A DNA stretch of 64,000 bases from Allacma fusca (lineage: Eukaryota; Arthropoda; Collembola; Symphypleona; Sminthuridae), in NCBI GenBank assembly GCA_947179485.1, contig OX359249.1:39046250-39110249 (forward strand), written 5' to 3'. Both the position numbers and the translations under genes were made by a program. The notes under the pieces were generated by a model that ran no database searches, had not been told where the DNA came from, and saw only the letters and a list, made by a program, of their open reading frames with translations. Numbering within the stretch: position 1 is the first letter of the stretch; each line of letters begins with the position of its first letter. Shown piece by piece: positions 27,441-55,086 of the stretch.

Positions 27441-30118
27441 TTTTTAGACGAAAATTAGTAAAACTGTTTTTTAATATTAATAGAATATCTCCGGTAGCAA
27501 ATACTATAATAATACATAAATCAAACAATTTAATTTAGTCTACACACTGCACCCAAAACCAATGTCATACAGAGATCAAAAATGTCAGGCAAGAATAAAG
27601 ATGTAATAAAAGTTTATCACTTTATTAATTGAACTTACAATTTATACATGCATTGCTTAATCTTGTCACAAGCATATGACTACTGACAGGACCAGATAGC
27701 AAATATTTTTATTAATTTTGCTTTCAAAGATGATTTCATGTTTAGTATTTCTTTTTTAGTATTCTGAGTGAGAGTGGCTGAGTCATGTGATATCCACAGT
27801 TGGCTTGATTAGAGATGGTGACAAATTCCTCTTCCCAGGAACTCAGAATTTATCTTCAGAAATGTTGTACAGCCTTTGATTTGGAATTTGGAATAAAAAA
27901 ATGTTTTAGTGAAGTACTTGCATAAAATTCCTGATGTCGTCCTTCTCTCATGTATGTTCGTAAACAATTTTCCGGCGAAGAGAACTGCTGAGCTATTTTA
28001 GTTGGGGGAAGTTTTTCAAAACAAATTGCTTGTATTGTGGGAATAAAAATAACTGATATTCTAAAAAATATTAGGAATATTTGTACATTGATGAAAGTAG
28101 ATACTTGTTGACTTGTGGCCCAGGAGCTTTTAATTTTTTATCTGGCTATTGCACCCTATAATTTTTAAATCGTTGCAGGAATTAGATGCTGATGAGCATT
28201 ATTATTTTCTGTTGGAACATTCAATAGCGTAAATTCAGGTTGATATTTGAAAGCATTTTTAAATTACGAAACATAATACCCGCAATGTCTCTGCATTTCA
28301 TTGTAACCTGTTATTTTCTGATTATTGCCAATTATTATAACATTAGACAAGTTAATCGCATTACTTGACCACACCAAGGATCATCGGGTAAATGCGTGCT
28401 TCCATGGATTAGCATCTTCAAGTGATTACGAAGATTCGTAGAATGTATGACTAATGGCAGGTGACTAAAATAGATGATACACCTGTAATCATTGCAATAC
28501 CTTGCGTTGTGAAGGGATACAGGAAAGTGTGATCATATATGATAACACCAGTAACGATGTAACCTTTATTATAACCCCTAACCCCCACAAATTGTCCACT
28601 TTTGTATGTATATCTCCTATCTGCTGTTGCTTCGTCGCTGTCAAGCCTTTCAAGACTTTTTCATGCCACGCAGAATGAAACATAACATTAGGCTCAACTG
28701 AGCAATCTAATGATATCCAGGACCATGTTTTTGACACTACTATTGTAACATTGTACAAGGTATGCATAGCCTGTACCACTCATTTGGTAGCAAATACCAG
28801 ATAGAACAGTGCAGCACCCCTGGTACACATCCAACGTAAGTATACACAGAATAGAGGAATGGAATTGGAATGTATGCAAGCACTGCTACCACAAGTGGGG
28901 TTAATGAGATTTTTTTTTCGCTACTCGCCTCTTGCCTTGCCAATTCCAAGCAAGACATTTGCAATTACGTAAGCAGAAAACAAGTTAGTATTGAGCAGAG
29001 GTCCAGCCCGTCCAGCCCAGCCCACCGGTCCTTGACGAGATAGTTATTAGGAAGTGGTGGTTTTTTTATTATCACACACTCGCACAAACTTTGCAAAGTT
29101 CTAAGAGCTTAGAAGAATTGCAAAATTGTACATGATTTTGCTAGCTCAATACATGCCTGAGTCTTCCATTACCCTTTTAAAGGCAAATTTTATAATGGGA
29201 AATAATTTTGCTAATTTGTCTCGTGGACCGTAGTTATACTGTCAGTGGCAAGACGCTAGACTAGGACAATGTAATCTTCAGAAATGGTGAAGAGTGTAGT
29301 TTCAGAGAATTCATTAGTTCTAGCACTGACGTGTACACAGGCCGCTCAGAGTTTTTGCATGATTGTGCAATTGAAACTAAATGGTCAGCCAGGGATTCCC
29401 AACTGTAAGTTCTTGTTAGGGATACACACACTCGTAAACATTATATTTTATACAGGCTAAATAATTTTTATACTGCTGGTACAAAAGTGCTAATGAAAGG
29501 ATGAGGGGGTTCGTAGGATACTGCTTTGCCTTTAGTATATAGCAAAAAAAGCTAAATCTTCTGAATTTGCAATATATTTGAAAGAAATTAAATTATGGGA
29601 GTTACTCTGGGGGAGCTTGTGTGTGTGAGCTATTAATGTCTAATCTCATTTCAATTTTGCTCACGATTATGTAATTTCAAACCCTGTCTGTTTACACTAC
29701 AACAGCCTATCAAGATAACATGGTATTGAAGACTGAGGCTTAGGAGGATGTGGTGATGTATGAAAGTGGCATAGACTGTACACATTCGTCCGTGATAAAC
29801 TGGGTGTCAGCGTGTTCCAAAAGACATCAGTTGAGTCCGTAGCGCTTACCAGTGTGGCAAGGGGCTACACGGGGTCCGTCTTTACCTTGTGGTTTTTACT
29901 TCTCGTTTACACGATACTGGAGTTATGAGTGATAAGAGTTTAGCTTCAATAGATTTTTGTTTTCAAAACATAACAACGGAGCTGTGAATCTGTGTTTTGA
30001 CAAGAATTCATCAACAGGAAATATAAGTTTGATTGGAACTTTTAATGTGCCATATTCGCAAACTACAAACCCGTTCCTGGAGCACCGCGAAACTTTCGTG
30101 AAAAAGGAATCTGCCACA
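27441..30118. other. Divergent spacer between ATOX1 and the receptor gene
   Basis: AT-rich intergenic DNA of 2.7 kb that must contain the promoters of both flanking divergent genes. The receptor reading frame is open for more than 150 bases before its ATG at 30119, but there is no earlier ATG in that frame, so this is 5'UTR. A C-rich patch (CCAGCCCGTCCAGCCCAG) lies near 29006-29023. Nothing else is supported. Confidence 0.5.
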
Positions 30119-45535
<15,417 letters not shown>

Positions 45536-47060
45536 TAAAAACGGACACTCAGTGGGAGATAAAACTCCATTAAAAACCGATAAATGATATAAAGTATAAC
45601 TATACCTTAACAAACATTACATTTCTTCTACAAAGGTCATAGCTATACCTATATACATACGCACGATGGACGTGTAAACATTGTACAAGAACCGACAAAT
45701 TATTTTCGTGTATTCTCAAAGTTTCTTTTTTGGCTTTAAATAATTATGGTTGTTCAATATGTCCAGTTCCGTTAAAAAGTTTCACTGAGAGCTCTTCAAA
45801 ACCTTTCCTTAAAGTTAAAATGTGAAGATTTTATTTCCATCAAAGACAATATTGAAACCTCGAGTGGAGTCTTTTGAAAATGGAAGGGAATGAATAATCT
45901 AGAATCTTACTCCGATCTACATTAAAAGTTTTGAAGAGTTCTCCCTGTTTTGTTGTATGCCATTTGCATTTTTGAATCAACTACATCTAGAATGTATTTA
46001 AACTCAAAATAGTTTTTACACTCTACAATGATCAAATATGTAATAATGGTCACCGTATACATACATTTGTATTAAGTACAAAAATTAAGTCAAAACATTT
46101 TTAGTCTCACAATCAGATTGTATAAGGTATAATGTGGTATCTATATTCAACTCATAGTTAATTTTGTATTTCTGTTTTGTTTTAAGCCTGTGTGAAATGT
46201 TTTTATAAAAATTCTGAATGTTGGAGGGTAGTAAGTTTATTGCGATCGAGAATATAATGACAATTTCGGATACAATGCAATGGAAGGCTGAAAAAATCAA
46301 GCACCTGAAAGAAAACTTTTGATGCCTCAAAATGCATGTTGGGCAGTGTCTGTTAATTATGTTAGGGATTTATATATTATAGCAAGTAAATAGGATCATC
46401 CGTACCAAAATGCATTTGACTTCTGGAAATGGTTTACTGCAAATATGTATAGCAGGGACGAGAGTCCTTTTGGCTTTACCAGCCATTTATCATGGCTCGG
46501 AAGATATTTGTAAATATTTTTTATACGCAATGGTTATTTTGATTACTCCTTTTGTTACTTTTATCTTTATGTAAATAGGTGTAAAGCTTTGAAATTATTT
46601 TCTTAATTTAATCTAGGGGCTGATATTTATGTAAAAATTGCTGCATTGTATTTTCATTTTGGTGCTTTTGCTTTACTACATAGCAATGCAACGGTTTTAT
46701 AGTTTTACATATTCTAGTATTACCCCGGATGCAGTAAAACTAAAATATGTTTCTTGAATAACTATATTTCCCTTGAAAATGGGAAGTTCAGGTGTGAGAT
46801 CAGGTTTTTTAACACCTACAATGAGACTACTTTGTGGCTGATGACTTATGTATAGTTCGGGTAATTTTAACGTTCATTGGTACAAACGTATTGCCAACTG
46901 GAAAAACGATGATAATTGACACTTAATCTTATTGTGCCATATTTGAGCTGATATTTACATATATGTACGTACATATTATTTATTTATGAATGTTTCTTCT
47001 AGTTGAGTCAATTGTGATGATATTAATTAGGAAATAAAAAAATTCTACAATAATTTTATA
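45536..47060 (+). other. Probable receptor 3'UTR
   Basis: AT-rich sequence after the stop. ATTAAA variants occur at about 45568 and 45862; the first canonical AATAAA is at 47033-47038. A UTR of up to 1.5 kb is possible. No other gene is seen. Confidence 0.4.
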
Positions 47061-47929
47061 TAAAGTCGACTTTAAAAACGCCTTTTTGTCACATTTTTTG
47101 TAATTACACAAATTCGTAGTAGCATTAAGTACGTTTTGGGTGGCTGGTTTGGACAATAGGTGCATTTCAATGGTGATTACCAATTTACCACCCAATGTTC
47201 GAAATTGTGATCGGTTAAAAAAATGTTTGGAAAGAAGCCGAACTCCTTTAATGAACAAAATCCCTTTGACATATGTACATGCATATCTATATAGCATCTA
47301 CCGTAGCTAAAGAGCCTATATCTACCGTATTGCTCTTTAAGGCCCCAAATCCATGAAGTTTTTCCGAATCCTTTGAATTTGAACCCCTTTGACAAAAGAT
47401 TTTGTGTTGCAGTAATCGAAACGCATAAAATGTAAGGACTCCAACATCAGGTGACGAATGAAGGTTATGCGATTTGACAATTTAAGTTACCCCGATGCCC
47501 AATTACAATTCCCGGGATAATCTACTGTGAGCCGGGTAGTACAGGAAATGTCAGATCGCCATGGTCAAACACCTTCAATCTCTCCTCAAGACGAATAAAA
47601 TGGTAGTGAGTCACACCACAAGGTTTTCAAACGTCCCTAACAAGATAGTGTGCTGTCTGGCCTTGACAAATGGACATTGCAATGATCATTTTCATATAAA
47701 TCAAAGATCCTCCGTTGTCAATTAAAATCTTCGATCCAGACGAATGCATCTTAAAAGTTTACCATAAACTTATAAAATAAACTATAAAACACACGAAAGG
47801 ATCGTTCGTAAGATCTCCGAGAATTTTTATTCCGCTTCACCTTATTGTTAGGGTAGCCTCTTAATTTGAGAATACAAAAGATCTACTGCAAATATTTATG
47901 CTGGATTTGATTTTCGTTTCTTCACCAAT
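47061..47929. other. Intergenic spacer
   Basis: AT-rich intergenic DNA before the fold-back element. The minus-strand open frames here are not recognised as protein. Confidence 0.5.
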
Positions 47930-48650
47930 ATATCGTCGGTGAAGAGGCAAAATGATCTAGGTACATAATCGATTAGAATCAAAATGATCTACATAACTTT
48001 TTCCCTAAAGGCAAAATGAACTGGGTACAAGCCTCTTTAAAAGCAATCTGATCTGCATGCAATTTTCCATAAAAGCAAAATGATCTAAGTGTTGGTATAA
48101 TTTTTTGTGTGAGAAAAATAGCTTCTGCAAGGAGGACACGTGGCTTATAAGGGCTAACTGTAATTGACCTAGGGTAGTGGGCTAATATTGTCTGAAGGGT
48201 TTGCTATTACTAAAGTTAATTTGACTTATTGCATCTAATACACATTGAATGCACATTGAATTGGTTTTCCCTTTAATAATTCTCAACCTGGAGTTTCTTC
48301 AAATCGTATTTTACGATCATCAAAATTATCATAACATTCATCTCATTATTATTAATAATTTTCAAATGTTAAATCATAATTGACAACATTTTTTTTCAAT
48401 GTTACTGAAAAAAATGGAGGCATTGCAGAATTGAATGCATATGTAAGATTTTTAATACCTCGCATATTTGTACATCGGCATTAGAATGTGTTTATTTCTA
48501 TTGTTTTTTATTATAGTTTGTATCTAGATCATTTTGCTTTTAGGAAAAGCTGCATCTAGATCATTTTGGTTTTAAAATTCAATGCAAGTAGATCATTTTG
48601 ATTCTAATCGATCATGCACCAAGATCATTTTGCCTCTTCACCGACGATAT
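47930..48650. mobile_element. Fold-back element with 32-bp periodic arms (long copy)
   Basis: A 721-bp element with terminal inverted repeats opening ATATCGTCGGTGAAGAGG on both ends (47930-47947 and 48633-48650 on the other strand). Inside the left arm the motif CAAAATGATCT or a close variant recurs at 47948, 47980, 48012, 48044 and 48076, exactly 32 bases apart. In the right arm its complement ends at 48536, 48568, 48600 and 48632, again exactly 32 apart. Sequence between motifs is only partly conserved. The centre (about 48100-48500) is AT-rich with no transposase frame. A shorter relative lies at 55087-55172. Class not assigned; non-autonomous. Confidence 0.75.
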
Positions 48651-49125
48651 GCTCTATCTTTGCCATCGGTAATTTATTCATATAATTGTCAACGGTAGCC
48701 TAATAATGCTTGTTTCCGAAGTTACCGAATTTTTTAAGAAAAGGTAAATTTCGTTTTTCGGTCGTGGTCTTTCCTGACCTTCGGTTTCCAGGAGTTTCTT
48801 TCTGAAGAAAAATATTAATATGTATTCCGTGTCTGGAAATGCAAACATATTATCCAAAAATATTCTCTTGGATTTTTTCCACGGGTTTGTTATTTCGGAA
48901 ACCCCTTAGATAGAATAACAACTTTGGCCATTTTTTTTATTTGGGCCAACTTAAATGATGAAAAATTAGAAGTTGGGCACACCTATTACGGATACTCCAA
49001 ATTGTGGGCCTTGGCATTTCGCCCCTTATTCATTATTCCCGGCGCCCGGCGGAAATACGGTCAAAATCATTGTAAGCACCCTCTGTAACTGACGACAAAT
49101 TAGCCTGTAATCAATTTAAAATGCA
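48651..49125. other. Spacer between mobile elements
   Basis: Intergenic sequence between the fold-back and hAT-like elements. No gene or repeat recognised. Confidence 0.5.
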
Positions 49126-49133
49126 GTAAGTTC

Positions 49134-49974
49134 CAGAGGTGTCCATCCTTCGAAGGATTTCCTTCAGAGAAGGCTTCTTTGAACGAATGAAGCGTTATCT
49201 TTGGCAATTATGAAGGGAAGGGAAGTAAGGCTGGAAAGGAAACGAAGGCTGAACGAAGGCTTCTGCTCTTTGCAGAAATAATTGAATGTGAAGGAACATG
49301 TTGTTTTTACGCCTTCGAACGCCACTGGAACTTGCAATTCAATCTACTATATTTTAGGAAAAATTCTTCCGTAACTTAAGTTCATGTACGTACGTACACC
49401 GTTACTCACCTGAAAACTATTTTTCTGGCGGGTCTGATTAACGTTATTCTGAAACATTTATATCACAAAGGCAGCATGATACCCGAAGCATGTAAGTATT
49501 TTATTCCCTTCTTTGTACATATGTAAGTACATACTGATAATAATTAATATATAACATAATAATTGCTGGAGCTTTGATTCGTGCAAGAAGAGCTAAACTT
49601 TCTATTAATACTGTTTCAAAAATGATTCAATATCGCGAATATTGCCTTTCTAGCTTAAAATGCAAACAGTGGTCTTACAATCAGTGCATCTTCTAACATG
49701 AATCGTTTTGTTTGCAAAAGCTCTGATTTTGTCACTTGTGTTAAACGATTTGCGATAAATAAATGAACATGGATCGACGGTAAACGCATGAAGGTCATTT
49801 AAATAATTTTTGAAGGCTGAAGGAAGGATTATAGCATGGTTTTGAATGAAGGAAGGGCGAAGGAAGGGTAAACATTCAGAAGGCTTCATTTTACGGAACG
49901 ATGAAGGAACGGGTAATTGTAAACGGTTCCCCTTCTGAAGGATGAACGAACGTGTTTTCAAATGGACACCTCTG
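49134..49974. mobile_element. Non-autonomous hAT-type element with 8-bp target duplication
   Basis: An 841-bp element with 13-14 bp terminal inverted repeats CAGAGGTGTCCAT, of the CAG-rich type found on hAT transposons. It is flanked by a perfect 8-bp direct repeat GTAAGTTC (49126-49133 and 49975-49982), the duplication length typical of hAT insertion. Subterminal regions are full of GAAGG/CCTTC motifs, plausible transposase-binding repeats. A minus-strand frame at 49650-49994 overruns the element end and shows no transposase motif. It inserted about 330 bases before the POMP start codon. Confidence 0.85.
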
Positions 49975-49982
49975 GTAAGTTC

Positions 49983-50309
49983 ACTATAAGACAAAATCCG
50001 ATAAAGAAATGAGCTCGGCGGAATTAGATGCTTACGTGGGAGTCATCTAGCGAGAGCTTCCCTCACTCGTAGATCCTGTGAGTTGTCGCGTGAAGTTTCA
50101 AATAAATAGCCGTCAATGAATCGGCATATTATTTGTGAGCTCTTGTGTGCATAGTCGTGAACCATCATCGTCAGTGCTAAGTTGCTCACAATAACTAGTT
50201 GTCTTCAGCCGGGTTAACAAAGATTTGTAAGGTGTCAATATTATCCGTGTAATTTCCGAGAGTTTCGTGGTTTTTCCTGAAATATTAATTTTCGAACAAG
50301 ACGGATAAA
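49983..50309 (+). promoter_or_regulatory. POMP promoter/5'UTR region
   Basis: Only about 330 bases lie between the hAT-like element and the POMP ATG, so the core promoter and 5'UTR are probably here. I see no clear TATA box. Assigned by position only. Confidence 0.35.
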
Positions 50310-51377
50310 ATGAGTTCTGCTCAATCTGTATCTTCCGACATGGCAAGTCCCATGGTTTACGGGTAAGTATTTGATTTTCGAATTACAAAATTATGAGAAC
50401 TGAAATTGTTCAGATTGTATTTTCAATTGTAATATTTATTGAGTATTTATCAAAAAAAAATCACTGGGTTATTTCCATGTGTTTAAAAACATTAATGATG
50501 GTTCATTAAAATAAGTAAATACTAGAAGTCATGAGTAGGAAAATCATTTGATTGGATTAATGTCACTATATTTGAGAGGAAGGTTTTGTGATTCTGTACA
50601 GGGTAGGCTGCTAAATTTTTTGGTTTTATTTCAGACTTGGAGCTAACTCGAAACGCAGCCATACCATTGGACCTCATCCATTGGAACTATCGGAAAAAAC
50701 GGTTCGTGTCTTTTTTTAAAGCTTGTAAATCGAGAGTGTTAGATTTTGAGATTTGAAAATGTTTTAAAGACCCAGTTGGTATGTAATGTTTATTTTCCTT
50801 TCAGTTTCAAAAGCGACAGGAGGAGCAAGAGTTCTACAGATTACGGAAGCTACAAGGACTTCACGTGCCTTTGAAGCTGAAAATGGAACGAAAAATCACT
50901 CTGCGTTCCGGTCACCTTCCTTTCCTTCCACGTTCGAATGCATCTTACGATGTGTTGACAGGTTTGTAATAATGTGACGCTTAGATATTTAAAGGGATCC
51001 GTTGATCTGTGTATTGGAATTTTCATGATGAGCGTGTCTTCACACATTTATCCTGGGGAAATGTTAAGCGGGAATTTAAAAGTATCTCTTATCTTAGCAT
51101 GCTGACTTAATCAAGTCTCTCTAGTTGAGCTACAAAACTTTGTTTGAATGAGAGATTGAATTTCGCTTCTGCTAGGAAAAACAGCATTTTGACCATTTTG
51201 ATTGGCTTCAAATTGACTTGGAGGTTGCTTTATAGGATTGTTGTTAATTTCCACGTTGTTTTTAATACAGGTCGGGACGAATTAATTACATTCGAAGACT
51301 TTTTGGGTCATCGTCATGAACCTGAAAGCATGGGTCAGCCTCATGCCATGGTAGAAAAACAGATCGGACTCCTGTGA
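50310..51377 (+). CDS. POMP: Proteasome maturation protein POMP/Ump1
   Basis: POMP is a chaperone that guides 20S half-proteasome assembly and is degraded on completion. Four exons: 50310-50362, 50635-50701, 50805-50961 and 51271-51377 (TGA). GT-AG junctions with phases 2, 0 and 1 give 127 residues, slightly shorter than the 141 of human POMP. Recognisable blocks are the N-terminal SHTIGPHPLELSEK, the central EFYRLRKLQGLHVPLKLKME, the hydrophobic LRSGHLPFLPRSNASYDVL, and the C-terminal FEDFLGHRHEPESMGQPHAM ending in VEKQIGLL. The exon-2 donor (GTTCGT) is weak. A poly(A) signal AATAAA lies at 51505-51510. The gene converges on URAD, whose stop is 172 bases away. Confidence 0.95.
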
Positions 51378-51548
51378 GGAACACATCTTTAATGTGGTAT
51401 ACTTTAACAACGTTTATTGATGATTGTTATCATCGTGAGTACAGATTTGTATAAATTTTCACAAGTAAGTGTAATGTTTGTTTCTGCATATTAAATCATT
51501 TGGGAATAAAAGTTTGTTCCAAAATTGGAATTATGATTTCAGTATTCT
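51378..51548. terminator. Overlapping poly(A) signals of POMP and URAD
   Basis: The 171 bases between the two stop codons contain AATAAA on + (51505-51510) for POMP and AATAAA on - (TTTATT at 51413-51418 on +) for URAD. Each signal lies near the other gene's stop codon, so the two 3'UTRs are predicted to overlap by about 130 bases as complementary RNA. Confidence 0.6.
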
Positions 51549-52993
51549 TTAATTGTCTGTCTTCACTAAATCAAGTAAGCGGTACATCATTATTTTCTTC
51601 ACTTCTTCAACACCAGTTGTAACTTCGACCTCGGATGTATTCTCGATGCGAATTTTCAATCCCGTCAAAATCGCATGCTTTTTGTTATCCCGAGCGCAAA
51701 TGACAAACGGAAAACCGAACTTCTCTTTATACCTGCCACATTGGTTGCAAAATGTTTAGTTTAATACTTTATTAGATTTTCTTAATTTAAGCATTCCCAG
51801 TTAATTGAAGCATGCCTAGAAATGTTGGGATAAAGAATTTAATTATTATAGCATATAGTTTGTGAATTTCTGACAATACTGACATAATAGTTTATAATGC
51901 AACTACCTTTCGTTCAAATCCATTATGGTTTCTCGTTCATCTTCAGTCAATGTGTCCAGCCCTGCGGAAAGCTGTTCTTTCTTGGACTCAGATGTCAATA
52001 AACCTAGTTGGGCTATTCTTCCTGCCAGATCGGGATGTAGTCTGAGTATTCCTTCTCGACCTAAATGTAAAAACAATGTTTGCAATTTAGGTTTTAAATA
52101 AATTATCTTATTTCCTTGTTGATTTTTAGCCAGGTTATATTTAATTTTTTACGAGTTTAAGAATTGAAACATTGCACTGATGTCATTATATCGGGTACTA
52201 ACATATGTACATATGTGGATTAATGTAATGGGTAATTTTCTGTGTAGTGATATTTACATATTGTTTCCCTTGTGTCGATGACATTAAAAATTTCTCAGTA
52301 CGGGGTTATTTTACGGGAATATTTTTAGTTAAACCTGTAAAGAAAGTGTTTACGTGGTATATTTTTATTAGTGTACTTTTCTATTAAAGTGTTTTTCTGA
52401 TCCCAATGTTAAATGATGTGATTCTGTGCTGGCGAGTAAAAGATTTCTGTCCCAGAAAATATGGTTGGAATTTCCCCTTCAAACATAAAGACAAAGGATA
52501 GGACAATAGAATACTAGTTACTGTACTGTATCACGAAAAGTTTTATGGTAAATCAGTTTGCCCCTGAACTGATTTGCGTGGTAACAGCTAAAAAATCTGT
52601 TTGTCTTTAGTAGAATTCATGCATGACGAATGTTACAAAAGTTCGGACAATTCTCGGGGTATGTACTAAACAATACCGTCCTTGCGCATTCCCCCATACG
52701 AGACAATTCACTGCTTTAAATACTTCAGATTTTCCAGTGGTATAGAAATGAAGATAAATGAACAAGTAACAATATACCAAAGCAAGTAATATGCACAAAT
52801 AGTACAACTCACCAATGGAAGGTAAGTTGTCAATGAAATGACAGAGTTCCGCGTGCAATTCCTGGACATTGTAAAACGGTCGGTGGGCCCAAATTGCAGC
52901 AGCACAAAGAGCACAATGTTCAACAACATTTCCAAAAACTTGAAGAAATTCTTCATACTTCATTTCATTCACTTGCTGAATTGAGTGAGACAT
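51549..52993 (-). CDS. URAD: OHCU decarboxylase (URAD)
   Basis: URAD converts OHCU (2-oxo-4-hydroxy-4-carboxy-5-ureidoimidazoline) to S-allantoin, the last of the three steps from urate. Three exons on the minus strand: 52813-52993, 51907-52060 and 51549-51732 (TAA). Phases 1 and 2 agree and give 172 residues (human 173). Family blocks: FLQVFGNVVEHCALCAAAIW, HRPF, then LHPDLAGRIAQLG with the catalytic His69-Pro70, ESKKEQ with Ser86 and Glu89-Gln90, and YKEKFGFPFVICARD near the C-terminal third. The spacing of His, Ser and Glu matches the catalytic set described for the vertebrate enzyme. The protein ends VKTDN, so there is no C-terminal SKL-type peroxisomal signal. The start is the first ATG of the exon. 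Confidence 0.94.
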
Positions 52994-55086
52994 TTTTACA
53001 CAAGCTACTGAAAGGGCGGGTGATATTTTCTGGGATGTAAGCGTCTCCTGCCTGATCGTATGTTACAACCGGGTATTAATCAGAAACAGCAAGAGGTCGT
53101 CAAAGAGACGGTCGTGTCAGGGATTGTACCAACTACTTTCCTTAAATGGTCCACTTCATGTACTTATTTCTTACTACAACTTGCTTTTGTAAAATTATTT
53201 ACGATTGTACTTGTGTTTTCGCAGCTGGACACAGGAACAGCTAAAAGACAAGCAGGATGATTGTCACAGCTCAGCAATACAGCAGAGGATGAAAAGACGA
53301 GATCAAGCTCTGGCTATTTCTGTCTCTTCTGATTTCAGCCTCTTGGTGTGTGATCCTGTATTTGGACTCTCTTGCTGACATTATCCTGCAAGGGTCATTA
53401 AATCCCAAGCTATTAAGTTTGCGGACACTTCCAAGTTGTCTGACACTTCCAAGTCTGAAGTGAATGAGCACATTAATAGTAATCTATGTGTGTGCATACG
53501 GTTATAAGTACGGTATATACAAGATTATATCGAATATAAATAATTTGCACATTCAGACCAAGCTTCCCCAGTAACAACTAAACGTTGACCTGTTTTGAAG
53601 ATAACTCTATAAGATTAGCTCCGCATTTATTAATTTTCATACAACAAGATTACATTTACGTAGGCCAACTGTAATGAAGTATCACGAGCTGAACATACTG
53701 TATGAGACCCCTTAGTGCATAAGGAAAAAGTAATTCGAGATTGACTGGTTCGTGTCGTTTGCTTTCAATTATCAAAACAAACAAGTAGAGGTCATCAACG
53801 ACAAGTTTGTCGTGCTAACAAACCTTTCCAATGTTCATTCCCTCAGTTAGAACTGGTATGAATTTATGACTTGAATAGGAATGCCATGAATTGTGGATCT
53901 TGACTCTGATTGTGGATGAAAAGGAGCAATTTTTGAAATGATGGATGAAGTTGACGTAAGCTCGTGAGAGATTTCTGCACATGTACATACATATCTGTTT
54001 ATGAAGCACGGTCTGTAAGTACTAAGTTGGAGCAAAACGCTGGTGAAAGAATTGATTTAACAATACAAAGACCAAGAAATCTACTTCAATTGAAGTGATT
54101 GAAACGCTATCTAAACCATCTAGCATATTCATAATAAAATTCAAATTCATGCACACAAGTTCTGGCTAACCGTCTACATCAGATCCATAAATTCCAATAT
54201 GGAAATATAGCTTTATTTATTACACTATAGGATCTTGAGGAAAATGTTTTCCCTCTAAATTACTTCAGTTCATGAGACAGGTACCGTACCGTAGCAATAG
54301 TTCAACTCAGTGACTAAAATGTTTTGGTTTTTGTGAAACATTTTCATCGCGTAGAGGGCAGCTGGAGTTAGAAAAAAATTCATTTGGGTGTCGCATTTTA
54401 AGTAGAAACCCAATGCAGTTCTTACTTTTTGTAAATACTGGCATACATACATATGTGTGTACCTATTGTGTGAACTATTCTTCTGTTTTTGATAATTTTA
54501 TGTTGCTATTTTAAGCTCACTCCTTTTTTTGACGTCAATTGTTCTTAAAATGATAGAGTAATGTTCGAAGATACGTAATTAGCAAATGCACGCCATTTTC
54601 GAAAAAGTGCACGAAAACGTATTGTTAGTCATCAAATTCATTCTCGCCACTCGCTATGGATGAAAAACGATATACTGAACAAGATTTTTTGAGGCTTTAT
54701 TAGGAAAAATCATGAAATTATAAGGAATATTTGGACATAACAGATCGCAATAAATTACCGTCACGCAAAAGTACAAATAGGACGACTAAACACTATCACA
54801 CTACACAAACAGAATACTGTGACTTGTCTCAAAGTCTCATTCCGTGCAGCATGAGATGCATCATGTGTCAAAGATGAAAAGTAGCAGTTGTAATTACCTA
54901 ACTATATATTTGAATATGAATAACTGTACAGGGCTCGGAAAAATACACACGACGGCAAGCAAAAACTGTTTTATTGATTGGAAAAGAATTGCTACTCAAA
55001 TATCATGCTAGCAAAGTCATTACAAGTCCGAGGGGAATTTATGCATTTTAGCTACATGTTTTCTACATCCTACATACTATCTGTAG
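52994..55086. other. Region upstream of URAD
   Basis: Contains the URAD promoter by position. No gene supported. A degenerate coding-like stretch begins at an ATG at 54656 (see separate entry). Confidence 0.45.
54656..54860 (+). pseudogene. Possible decayed coding remnant
   Basis: An ATG at 54656 opens a 15-codon frame (MDEKRYTEQDFLRLY, then stop). Shortly downstream, other frames carry protein-like pieces (KNHEIIRNIW, then YLDITDRNKLPSRK) that would join into one reading frame only with small indels. The pattern (a FLRLY start followed by a Trp-containing stretch) faintly recalls MADF-type DNA-binding domains. I cannot confirm it; it may be chance. Confidence 0.15.

Noticed and set aside
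47948-48090. Evenly spaced 32-bp repeats that superficially resemble a CRISPR array
   Set aside because: The host is eukaryotic, the repeat is only about 11 bases and varies, and the array is mirrored inside an inverted-repeat element with no cas genes.
49650-49994. 114-codon minus-strand frame over the hAT-like element
   Set aside because: It runs past the element end, is built from the GAAGG-rich repeats, and shows no transposase or zinc-finger residues.
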